A DNA stretch of 18,777 nucleotides, taken from the NCBI GenBank assembly GCA_002373205.1, contig DFJV01000021.1, positions 1 to 18,777 of the forward strand, written 5' to 3'. A model generated the notes under the pieces. The model made no database searches and was not told the origin of the DNA. It saw only the letters and a program-made list of their open reading frames with translations. Position 1 is the first letter of the stretch; every line of letters starts with the position of its first letter. Position numbers and translations under genes: made by a program. The DNA is from Treponema sp. UBA3662 (lineage in GTDB: Bacteria; Spirochaetota; Spirochaetia; Treponematales; Treponemataceae). This document shows positions 1 through 6,138 of the stretch, piece after piece.

Positions 1-4
1 TCAT

Positions 5-70
5 CCCTGGGCACGGCTTAGGGCCATATCGCTCAACGTATCGCGATATGCCTAAGAACCCGGTTTTTTC
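5..70 (+). terminator. Probable intrinsic terminator of a gene upstream of the window
   Basis: CTTAGG (17-22) and CATATCGC (25-32) pair with GCGATATG (43-50) and CCTAAG (51-56), giving a 14-bp stem with a 2-nt bulge and a 10-nt loop. CCC at 59-61 can also pair with GGG at 9-11, which brings the helix next to the T6 run at 64-69. This is the form of a rho-independent terminator reading on the + strand. The stretch before it may be the end of a coding region: two frames stay open from base 1, stopping at 53-55 and further on near 111, and I cannot choose between them. Confidence 0.6.
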
Positions 71-206
71 TTCAGAGATATTATGTTTTTGGAAATAGTA
101 AGTTACAATAATCAAAACATAAAGTACAAAGTTATTTCTGGCTTTAAAAAATAAATCCATTTCTTTTTATTTTTGATTCACTGTTTGTCGAATTTGTTAA
201 AACCAA
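71..206. other. AT-rich intergenic stretch with no recognised feature
   Basis: This AT-rich spacer lies between the upstream terminator and the first GC-rich repeat. I see no convincing ORF, RNA gene or clear promoter in it. Confidence 0.5.
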
Positions 207-314
207 CCTACGCCGCCGTGTAGGGGCCCGCCTTGGGCGGGTTGCGAAGCAATGGAGCGGGAAGGGACCCGCGGAACCCCGGAAGGGCGGTAACACGAAA
301 GGGGGCTTGCCCCC
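207..314 (+). repeat. GC-rich structured intergenic repeat, copy R1
   Basis: First of three related GC-rich intergenic elements (others near 2070 and 5950). It holds a chain of hairpins: CCTAC (207-211) with GTAGG (220-224); CCCGCC (227-232) with GGCGGG (236-241); GCGGG (257-261) with CCCGC (268-272); and GGGGG (301-305) with CCCCC (310-314). The shared core reads CAATGGAG, a variable hairpin, then CGGAACCCCGGAA and GGTAA. Stem sequences differ between copies while pairing is kept, so the fold rather than the sequence seems conserved. The element ends about 75 bp before the first promoter. Confidence 0.7.
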
Positions 315-390
315 GTATGCTTGTCGAATTAGCCGATTAATGAATGGTAGAGCATATAGGGGGGCGTCCAAATTCTAACTTTTTCCGCCC

Positions 391-425
391 TCGACCTTTA
401 TGCAAAATCCTGCTAAGATGGGGGT
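391..425 (+). promoter_or_regulatory. Sigma-70 promoter giving a probable leaderless transcript
   Basis: TCGACC (391-396, four of six matches to TTGACA), a 17-nt spacer, and TAAGAT (414-419) preceded by an extended -10 TGC. The -10 ends 6 nt before the ATG at 426, so the expected start of transcription falls on the A of the start codon. The only purine run before the ATG is GGGGG at 420-424, one nucleotide from the start codon and too close to act as a Shine-Dalgarno site. Confidence 0.55.
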
Positions 426-1346
426 ATGAAAATATCTTTTCCACGGCATTATGGTTCTCTTGCGGAGGCTTTGGTTTCTCTTTTTGGGAATTCTGTGGCC
501 ATTGCCAAAACGGACAGGCTTTCTGGCGGCGACATTAACAAGGCTTATGGGCTTACGCTTAATACTGGCGACCACATTTTTATGAAGGCAAACTCAAAGG
601 CCAATGCTGATTTTTTTTCTGCGGAGGCGGTGGGGCTTTCTGCAATAGAGGCAACTGGCGCTATAAAGACTCCGGAAATTCTCTGCACAGGGACGGATGA
701 CGGTGAGGATGTGGGCTACAGTTTTCTGCTTTTGAAATTCATAAGGAGTGCAAAGCCACATCCTGATTATTGGGAAATTTTTGCCCGGGATCTTGCATCT
801 CTTCACAAGGCGGACACAAAAGAGATTATGGGGTCGGACGAAAAGTTTGGCTTTTTTGTGGATAATTTTATTGGTGCGCGTCCACAGCTGAACACAAGGA
901 GCAACAGCTGGATTTCTTTTTTCCGCGACTCAAGGCTTGTCCCCCAGTTTAAGGCGGCGGATTCATATTTTTCTACGGAAGACAGGACAAAAATAACAAA
1001 GCTTCTTGACCATCTGGATGAATTTTTGGTTGAACCCAAAAAGCCCAGCCTTTTGCACGGAGATTTGTGGAGCGGAAACGTAATGTGCGGCCCTAACGGT
1101 AAGGCCATGCTTATAGATCCTGCTGTTTACATAGGGCATGCGGAGGCAGACCTTGCAATGACGGAACTGTTTGGCGGATTCCCCATGGCTTTTTATGACA
1201 GCTACCGGGAAGCAAATCCACTTGAGGGCGGTTACGAAGAGAGGCGGGACTTGTACAACCTTTACCAGCTTCTGAACCACTTGAATCTTTTTGGTTCAAA
1301 CTATCTGAATCCGGTTCTAAGCATTGTGTCTGAATACGTTGGGTAA
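426..1346 (+). CDS. Fructosamine kinase family protein
   Basis: Cytoplasmic kinase of the fructosamine-3-kinase/ketosamine-3-kinase family (YniA-like), related to aminoglycoside phosphotransferases. Family members phosphorylate sugar adducts on amines and so start repair of glycated proteins; the true substrate here is not shown by sequence. At 306 aa it has the usual family length. Visible motifs are the catalytic loop HGDLWSGN (residues 211-218, with Asp213 the expected catalytic base), the metal-binding IDPAVYIGHAEADLAM block starting near residue 230 (Asp231), and the family-typical GGF...FYDSY and YNLYQLLNHLNLFG segments towards the C-terminus. The ATG at 426 is favoured by a promoter placed exactly for a leaderless mRNA. 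The gene stands alone, with its own promoter and 135 bp before the next gene. Family assignment is firm. Confidence 0.93.
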   Translation: MKISFPRHYGSLAEALVSLFGNSVAIAKTDRLSGGDINKAYGLTLNTGDHIFMKANSKANADFFSAEAVGLSAIEATGAIKTPEILCTGTDDGEDVGYSFLLLKFIRSAKPHPDYWEIFARDLASLHKADTKEIMGSDEKFGFFVDNFIGARPQLNTRSNSWISFFRDSRLVPQFKAADSYFSTEDRTKITKLLDHLDEFLVEPKKPSLLHGDLWSGNVMCGPNGKAMLIDPAVYIGHAEADLAMTELFGGFPMAFYDSYREANPLEGGYEERRDLYNLYQLLNHLNLFGSNYLNPVLSIVSEYVG

Positions 1347-1387
1347 AGTTGGCAGAAAAGCGTTTCAATTTGAGATATTGACGAGAG

Positions 1388-1408
1388 ATGCCGAATCAAG
1401 TTCGGCAT
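1388..1408. repeat. Short palindromic unit (CCGAA...TTCGG type)
   Basis: A perfect 8-bp inverted repeat, ATGCCGAA (1388-1395) and TTCGGCAT (1401-1408), with loop TCAAG. It sits in GAGATGCCGAATCAAG...CATGAC, which read on the other strand matches the GTCATCCCGAA...TTCGGGATCT units in the array near 18236 and 18453. It is therefore a lone copy of that dispersed palindromic repeat. There is no T-run after it, so a simple terminator role is doubtful. Confidence 0.7.
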
Positions 1409-1445
1409 GACAGTTCGTTATGTTAATGACACTGAGTAAGTAGCC

Positions 1446-1481
1446 TGTACTTTTGTTTTGCTTTTGTGATATATTCCTGCT
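1446..1481 (+). promoter_or_regulatory. Extended -10 promoter giving a probable leaderless transcript
   Basis: TATATT (1470-1475) with upstream TGA as an extended -10; the -35 candidate TGTACT (1446-1451, 18-nt spacer) is weak. The -10 ends 6 nt before the ATG at 1482, the same placement as at 426 and 10858. There is no Shine-Dalgarno sequence between the -10 and the ATG. Confidence 0.45.
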
Positions 1482-2039
1482 ATGAGCAATTACATCTATA
1501 TTACGCGCCACGGACAGTCGCAGTGGAATGTTGAGAAAAAAGTTCAGGGGGTAACAGATACTCCTCTTACGCAGCAGGGAATTGAACAGGCCCATGCACT
1601 TGCACTCAAATTGAAGGAAGAGAAAATCCATGTTGACGAAATACTTTATTCACCTCTTAGCAGGGCAGCGGATACAGCCCGCATCATTGCAGAGGAGAAC
1701 AAGCTTCCGCTAACGCTTGAGCCGCGTCTTATAGAACAGAACTTTGGCGAGTACGAGGGTCACGAATGGACTAAGCATCCCGGAGTTTTTCACGAGGTAA
1801 AAAAGCAGTTTGCCTGTGACTACAATGGGGGAGAGTCAATGCTGCGCCTTGGACAGAGAATCTACAACCTGATTGATGAGCTAAAGGAGCGTTCCCTAAA
1901 AGAAAATAAGACCTTTCTGCTTGTGAGTCACGGAGGGGTTGTGCGGATGTTCCACTCATATTTCTTTTCTGAAAGCAACGAGGACTTTGTTTCCACATCC
2001 ATAGAAAACTGCGAGATACGCAAGTACGTCTTTAAATAG
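1482..2039 (+). CDS. Histidine phosphatase family protein (phosphoglycerate mutase-like)
   Basis: A 185-aa cytoplasmic enzyme of the histidine phosphatase superfamily, branch 1. The phosphate-accepting motif TRHGQSQWN (residues 8-16) contains catalytic His10. YSPLSRAADTARI carries the conserved phosphate-binding Arg, FGEYEGHEW holds the acidic proton donor region, and LVSHGGVVRMF holds the second catalytic His150. The length is nearer to broad-specificity phosphatases of the GpmB/CobC/PhoE type than to the roughly 250-residue glycolytic dPGM, so I would not call it glycolytic phosphoglycerate mutase. The substrate cannot be read from the sequence. It has its own promoter and no Shine-Dalgarno sequence. 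A GC-rich repeat starts about 30 bp after the stop codon. Confidence 0.92.
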   Translation: MSNYIYITRHGQSQWNVEKKVQGVTDTPLTQQGIEQAHALALKLKEEKIHVDEILYSPLSRAADTARIIAEENKLPLTLEPRLIEQNFGEYEGHEWTKHPGVFHEVKKQFACDYNGGESMLRLGQRIYNLIDELKERSLKENKTFLLVSHGGVVRMFHSYFFSESNEDFVSTSIENCEIRKYVFK

Positions 2040-2069
2040 GCCTTTTGTTTAAGGGAAAACAAGAAAAAG

Positions 2070-2180
2070 CCTACGCCCGATTGTAGGGGCCCGCGCAAGC
2101 GGGTTGCCGCCAGGCAATGGAGGCGAAAGCCGGAACCCCGGAAAGCGGGGTAAAATTGCAAGGTTTTGTCCGAAAGGTCG
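2070..2180 (+). repeat. GC-rich structured intergenic repeat, copy R2
   Basis: Closest relative of the copy at 207-314. Hairpins: CCTAC (2070-2074) with GTAGG (2083-2087), with an 8-nt loop as in R1; CCCGC (2090-2094) with GCGGG (2099-2103) around GCAA; GGC (2122-2124) with GCC (2129-2131) around a GAAA tetraloop; CCCCG (2136-2140) with CGGGG (2146-2150). The third hairpin replaces the 5-bp stem of R1 with a different, still complementary, sequence. A small extra hairpin GGAC/GTCC follows at 2200-2212. The element fills the gap between the phosphatase gene and the sigma-factor promoter. Confidence 0.7.
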
Positions 2181-2245
2181 TTCCGTGCACAGTTTAAAAG
2201 GACCTGCCGTCCAAAAGAGGAAGACAGAAATTTATATAGAAAAAA

Positions 2246-2276
2246 GTAGCACTTTTTGTTAGCAAGGGTGTCTAAT
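2246..2276 (+). promoter_or_regulatory. Candidate ECF promoter P1, upstream of the sigma-factor operon
   Basis: GTAGCA (2246-2251), 17-nt spacer, TGTCTAAT (2269-2276), preceded by an A-run. The same motif with the same 17-nt spacing occurs at 6090-6120 upstream of the TonB-dependent receptor, and in a weaker form at 8687-8717 upstream of exbB. The transcription start would fall near 2282, before the GGAG at 2285-2288. Placement upstream of an ECF sigma gene suggests autoregulation. Confidence 0.6.
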
Positions 2277-2301
2277 TATATGACGGAGTTAATTAACTAA
2301 G

Positions 2302-2805
2302 ATGAAAACTTTGACAAACCAAGATTTTGGCGAGTTGTACAGGAAATATGCCCCCATGGTCTTGAGACGCTGCCGTGCGATTCTTAAGGATGAGGAAAAG
2401 GCCTTGGATGCCATGCAGGACGTGTTTCTTCGCATCATGGACAGCAAGTGCAAAATCAAAGAAGTGTGCGCCAGCCTTTTTTATGTTACGGCAACAAGGG
2501 TTTGCCTTAACAAAATCAGGTCAGACAAACTGAGGAGCGGCCCGGACTTTGAGCTTATCTGCGATACTATTGCGGATGATTTTTCGGAGCTGGAGCGCGA
2601 GAAGATTGAGGCGGGCATGATTCTTGAAAACATTTTTGCTGGACGCGACAAGAAGGATTCGCTGATTGCAAGTCTTCATTTTGTTGACGGCCTTACCTTG
2701 GAAGAGACGGCTGAACAGATTGGTATGTCGGTTTCTGGAGTGAGGAAGAGGATTTCCGAGCTTAAAAAGTATTCGTTGAAAATTATGAACAAGGCTAGTG
2801 CCTGA
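2302..2805 (+). CDS. ECF-type RNA polymerase sigma factor
   Basis: A 167-aa extracytoplasmic-function sigma factor, which directs RNA polymerase to a small set of promoters. Region 2 spans about residues 9-78 (FGELYRKYAPMVLRRCRAIL, then DAMQDVFLRIM, the core-binding and -10 recognition helices). Region 4 spans about residues 110-160 and carries the helix-turn-helix LTLEETAEQIGMSVSGVRKRI that reads the -35 element. No regions 1 or 3 are present, as expected for the ECF class. The ATG at 2302 is preceded by GGAG at 2285-2288 (a longish 13-nt spacing). The stop codon is 14 bp from the next start, so it is co-transcribed with the membrane protein and probably the caspase. The region before it holds a promoter motif shared with the TonB operon. 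Class assignment is firm; the ECF subgroup was not determined. Confidence 0.93.
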   Translation: MKTLTNQDFGELYRKYAPMVLRRCRAILKDEEKALDAMQDVFLRIMDSKCKIKEVCASLFYVTATRVCLNKIRSDKLRSGPDFELICDTIADDFSELEREKIEAGMILENIFAGRDKKDSLIASLHFVDGLTLEETAEQIGMSVSGVRKRISELKKYSLKIMNKASA

Positions 2806-2819
2806 TAAAAGGAGCGCGT

Positions 2820-3653
2820 ATGATTCCACAGTTGTTGTTAGAAGAGATTCTTCTTGGCGAAAAAGCTGAAAATGACTATTACGATAAATACGGAAAGGAA
2901 GAACTTCAGTCGGCTCTTGCGGATTTGCGGAAGTCGGACGAAGAGATTCTTGCTGCCTATCCTCAAGATGCAATGGAGGATGCAATAATAAAGAAGTCTA
3001 TTGCGGAAAAGAACAGGAAGCTTTCTTCTGGAAATGCTGCGGAAAATGTTGCGCCTGGAAAAAAGCACTATTCGATTGCCTTTAGGTATTCGGCTGCGGC
3101 TGTGCTTCTTTTTGCACTGGCAACTCCGCTTATTATAAGAAATTTTAATGCGGCTTCAAACCGCCCTGTAAGCCCTGCTGAAAGCCTTGTGGAAAGCGGG
3201 GATGCTAATTCACCCTACATTGGTGTTAAGGGAACTTCCCACCACCAGATACGGCTTTACAAGCAGAAAGGGGGTAAGGCACTTGTTATGGAAGACGGGG
3301 ATCTTGCCAAGGAAAACGACCTTATCCAGATTACATACACGCCTGGCGCCTACAATTTTGGCGTAATCTTTAGCGTGGACGGCAACGGCAATGTTACAAG
3401 GCACTTTCCGGAAAATTCATGGGAAGCGGCCAAGCTTGAAAAGACCGGCGAAGAAGTGCCTCTTTCTTTCTCCTATGCACTTGACGATGCACCTGACTAC
3501 GAGTGCTTTGTCTTTGTAGCTTCTAAAAATGCCTTTGACCTTTCAAAGATGGATAAAATCAGCAGCAGAAAGTTCAGCATAGATTTTCTTAAGAAAGGCT
3601 CCTACCTGCCAAAAGACTGTGATTCATCCGTCTTTATATTGAATAAAAAATAG
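2820..3653 (+). CDS. Probable anti-sigma factor, single-pass membrane protein with DUF4384-like domain
   Basis: A 277-aa protein with a charged, helical cytoplasmic part (residues 1-84), one membrane segment (about 87-106, FRYSAAAVLLFALATPLII) and an extracytoplasmic part. Residues about 140-245 resemble DUF4384: a GD turn (160-161), a run of beta strands with an FSVDGNGNVTRHFP segment (184-197), and the strand YECFVFVASK (227-236). That domain is often found near ECF sigma factors and caspase-like proteases. Position directly after the sigma gene, with this topology, makes an anti-sigma role likely. There is no obvious zinc-binding HxxxCxxC motif in the N-terminus, so it would not be of the ZAS class. 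AAAGGAG at 2808-2814 supports the ATG at 2820. The stop codon is followed within 50 bp by the caspase gene. The anti-sigma role is inference from context. Confidence 0.72.
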   Translation: MIPQLLLEEILLGEKAENDYYDKYGKEELQSALADLRKSDEEILAAYPQDAMEDAIIKKSIAEKNRKLSSGNAAENVAPGKKHYSIAFRYSAAAVLLFALATPLIIRNFNAASNRPVSPAESLVESGDANSPYIGVKGTSHHQIRLYKQKGGKALVMEDGDLAKENDLIQITYTPGAYNFGVIFSVDGNGNVTRHFPENSWEAAKLEKTGEEVPLSFSYALDDAPDYECFVFVASKNAFDLSKMDKISSRKFSIDFLKKGSYLPKDCDSSVFILNKK

Positions 3654-3663
3654 TGTATGATTG

Positions 3664-3692
3664 GGGAGTCTTAAAAAAAACTCCTAGGGAGT
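3664..3692 (+). promoter_or_regulatory. Competing hairpins over the ribosome-binding site of the caspase gene
   Basis: ACTCC (3680-3684) can pair with the upstream GGAGT (3665-3669, loop 10 nt) or the downstream GGAGT (3688-3692, loop TAG). The second pairing would hide the Shine-Dalgarno sequence GGGAG (3687-3691) of the ATG at 3701; the first would leave it free. The stems are only 5 bp, so this is a possible translational switch rather than a demonstrated one. Confidence 0.35.
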
Positions 3693-3700
3693 GCTTAAAA

Positions 3701-5917
3701 ATGAAAAAAATATTCTTTTTTGTAATGATAGCTTTTGCGCCTCTCGCGATTTTTGCCCAGAACAAGTCCGGCTCTTCCGGGGTTGAACGCTACGCTGTTT
3801 TTATAGGCTCCAATTCTGGCGGCAAGAACAACCAGCGCCTTTTGTATGCAGGAAGCGATGCCATTTCTTTCCAGAAGACAATGTCCGAGATTGGCGGCAT
3901 ACCTTCTTCCAACGCCATACTTCTCCTTGACCCTGCAAAGGATGATCTTGACAATGCCATGCAGGCTATTTCCGAAAAGATTCGCTCAAACAAGGAAAAG
4001 TCCAAACGTTCGGAATTTCTTTTCTATTATTCTGGACATTCGGATGAAAATGCCCTGCTTTTGGGAAAGTCAACTTACGGATATTCAAAGCTCAAGGCGG
4101 CAATCAGTAATGTTCCAAGCGACGTGCATGTTGTAATCCTTGACTCCTGCTATTCAGGAAACTTTATCAGGACCAAGGGCGGTCAGAGGCAAAAGCCCTT
4201 CCTTTTGGATGACTCTTCCGTGGTTAAGGGGCACGCCTATCTTTCTTCCAGCTCTTCCCAGGAATCTTCCCAGGAGTCTGATGAGATTGGCTCTTCATTT
4301 TTTACAAATGCAATGCTTACGGGGCTTCGCGGTGCGGCGGACAGTTCTGGAGACAAGAAGGTTACGCTGAACGAGCTTTATTCCTATGCTTTTAACGAGA
4401 CCCTTTCCAAGACGGAGAATTCTTCTGCTGGCCCCCAGCATCCAAACTACAACATTACGCTTGTTGGCTCTGGAGATTTGGTTCTTTCTGACATTTCCAA
4501 TTCGGACAGCATTGTAATGCTTGCTTCTGATTTGAGCGGAAGGATTATTATCCGCGACAAAAACGGCAAGCTTGTTTCCGAAATAAACAAGAGCGAAAAA
4601 AAGCCTGTTTATCTTGCGCTAGAAAAAGGCGAGTATTCGGCAACCCTTATTGCAAAGAACGTGACTATGCAGGGCTCGTTCAATCTTAGGCCTGGCAAAG
4701 TCTATGAGCTTTCTTCCAATTCGCTTTCACCGGTGGCTTCTTCCTTTAACAGGCTTCGCGGAGAAAATGGGGAGGAGCTTTCCCAGGATGAATCTTCTGT
4801 GGACTCTGTTGAAGCAAAGGACGTGCACTTTCCATATACACTTAGGGATGGCGGTGTTTACACTCCTGTAGAACTTTCGCTTGTTAACAATGAGATTTCC
4901 CATCACTTTAACAAGAAGGTCTATTCAACGCTTTCTCTTGGGCTTGTGCGTTCCAGTATTTACGAGGCGGACGGGGCAATGTTCTCTATTTTTATAAACG
5001 AGGCAGAATTTGTACGCGGAGTTCAGGCGGCTGGAATTTACAATACTTCCAAAGACTTGTGCGGCCTTCAGTATGCGGGCATTTTTAACCGCTCGGGCGA
5101 AGTAAAGGGCATGCAGTATTCCGGCATCTTTAACGAGGCAAAGGAAGTTAAGGGTGGGCAGGCGTCTGGCATTTTTAACAGGAGCGAAGATCTTGTTGGC
5201 GTACAGGGGGCAGGCATCTTTAACTCTTCCAAAACCATGAAGGGGCTTCAGGCGGCAGGAATTGGAAACCTTGCAGGTGAAGCTCACGGTGCGCAGATTG
5301 CGGGAATCTTTAACTATGCGGGCAAGGTGGAAAAAGACGGCGTTCAGATAGGTCTTGTGAATGTTGCAAAAGAGGCGGAAGGAATTCAGCTTGGTCTTCT
5401 TAACCTTTCAAAGAATGGTGTCCTTGAACTTGGCGTGTCCTATACTTCCAACAACAACCTCCGCTTTGCACTTAATTCCGGCAACAAGCATCTCTATACC
5501 GTTTTGGGCATAGAGGGCTGGGCAAAGGATTTCTTTAAGCCCCGTGGCGATGATGAATCCTATGGAATACTGCTGTGCGGTTTGGGCTCAAGGCTTAGCT
5601 ACGGAATCTTTAACTTTGACATAGAAGGAATTGGAAATTTTGTTGCCTACAAAAAAGACTCTGATGATATTTCTTCTGATGAAGATGAGGACGGGGTGCG
5701 CTATGACGTTGAGGGCAAGTTCTACCCGTCGTTGCGTTTGTCCGTTGGCTGCACTCCAATAAAGCACTTGCAGGTCTTTGGAGCTGCAAACATTTCCTAC
5801 TGCGGAAAAAAATTCAGGGATGCATTTGACCGTCTTGAAACAAACATCAAGCTTGGAAGCGGTGAATACAAATTCTACCCTGAATTTGAAGCGGGCGTAA
5901 GGTATTCATTCAATTAG
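3701..5917 (+). CDS. Exported caspase-family protease with 15-residue surface repeats and barrel-like C-terminus
   Basis: A 738-aa exported protein. A signal peptide (MKKIFFFVMIAFAPLAIFAQ) is followed by a caspase/peptidase C14 domain (about residues 28-270) with the catalytic dyad in FYYSGHSDE (His113) and LDSCYSG (Cys150). Residues about 270-400 form a linker of beta type. Residues 441-573 hold nine tandem units of about 15 residues with consensus xQxAGIFNxxxxxxG, like the LA_2272-type surface repeats of Leptospira and Treponema. The remaining C-terminal part alternates strand-like segments and ends in FEAGVRYSFN, as outer-membrane barrels do. The ATG at 3701 is preferred over an in-frame GTG at 3653 because it directly starts the signal peptide and has GGGAG 9 nt upstream. 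Encoded third after the sigma factor and the membrane protein, 47 bp downstream. The protease fold is firm; surface location and substrate are inference. Confidence 0.88.
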   Translation: MKKIFFFVMIAFAPLAIFAQNKSGSSGVERYAVFIGSNSGGKNNQRLLYAGSDAISFQKTMSEIGGIPSSNAILLLDPAKDDLDNAMQAISEKIRSNKEKSKRSEFLFYYSGHSDENALLLGKSTYGYSKLKAAISNVPSDVHVVILDSCYSGNFIRTKGGQRQKPFLLDDSSVVKGHAYLSSSSSQESSQESDEIGSSFFTNAMLTGLRGAADSSGDKKVTLNELYSYAFNETLSKTENSSAGPQHPNYNITLVGSGDLVLSDISNSDSIVMLASDLSGRIIIRDKNGKLVSEINKSEKKPVYLALEKGEYSATLIAKNVTMQGSFNLRPGKVYELSSNSLSPVASSFNRLRGENGEELSQDESSVDSVEAKDVHFPYTLRDGGVYTPVELSLVNNEISHHFNKKVYSTLSLGLVRSSIYEADGAMFSIFINEAEFVRGVQAAGIYNTSKDLCGLQYAGIFNRSGEVKGMQYSGIFNEAKEVKGGQASGIFNRSEDLVGVQGAGIFNSSKTMKGLQAAGIGNLAGEAHGAQIAGIFNYAGKVEKDGVQIGLVNVAKEAEGIQLGLLNLSKNGVLELGVSYTSNNNLRFALNSGNKHLYTVLGIEGWAKDFFKPRGDDESYGILLCGLGSRLSYGIFNFDIEGIGNFVAYKKDSDDISSDEDEDGVRYDVEGKFYPSLRLSVGCTPIKHLQVFGAANISYCGKKFRDAFDRLETNIKLGSGEYKFYPEFEAGVRYSFN
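5021..5420 (+). repeat. About nine tandem 45-bp units inside the caspase-fusion gene
   Basis: The DNA encodes about nine 15-residue units, seven following (V/L/M/A/G)QxxGI(F/Y/G)N plus two shorter ones ending VQIGLVN and IQLGLLN. Units have diverged at the nucleotide level, so the array is old rather than a recent slippage product, and no frameshift is seen. Confidence 0.85.
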
Positions 5918-5949
5918 AAAATGATTGAAGGGGGTGCAGAAAGTCCGCC

Positions 5950-6051
5950 GCCTAAACTCTAGCCGGGATTGGAGGGGGCCGTAGGCGTGCGGAGCACCGG
6001 CCGGGAGGGTAAGCCCCGGAAAGCCCGTAATAAGGGACCTCCCCGAAGGGG
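5950..6051 (+). repeat. GC-rich structured intergenic repeat, copy R3 (diverged)
   Basis: A diverged member of the family at 207-314 and 2070-2180. It keeps the order ATTGGAG, variable hairpin, then AAGCCCCGGAAAG and CGTAA. The variable hairpin is GGCCG (5977-5981) and GTGC (5987-5990) pairing with GCAC (5994-5997) and CGGCC (5998-6002). The end hairpin is CCCC (6041-6044) with GGGG (6048-6051). It lies between the caspase gene and the receptor promoter. Confidence 0.55.
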
Positions 6052-6089
6052 CAGTTAAAAAAAAAGCTTGCTCCAGAGAAGAAAAAAAA

Positions 6090-6120
6090 GTAACATATTT
6101 TTTAGCCTCGTGTGTCTAAT
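6090..6120 (+). promoter_or_regulatory. Candidate ECF promoter P2, upstream of the TonB-dependent receptor
   Basis: GTAACA (6090-6095), 17-nt spacer, TGTCTAAT (6113-6120). Both halves and the spacing match the motif upstream of the sigma gene (2246-2276); GTAAC with AAC in the -35 is typical of ECF promoters. The expected start near 6126 gives a leader of about 12 nt, just long enough to include the CGAGG ribosome-binding site at 6127-6131. Confidence 0.62.
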
Positions 6121-6138
6121 AGATAACGAGGTTGTAAA

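Noticed and set aside
144..371. A 75-codon minus-strand ORF upstream of the fructosamine kinase gene
   Set aside because: It is translated repeat R1, rich in Arg and Pro, with no family resemblance.
1388..1408. Intrinsic terminator of the fructosamine kinase gene
   Set aside because: The hairpin is good but no T-run follows, and the sequence matches a dispersed repeat.
3653..3700. GTG start at 3653 for the caspase gene
   Set aside because: It would put 16 residues before a clean signal peptide; the ATG at 3701 has a good ribosome-binding site.
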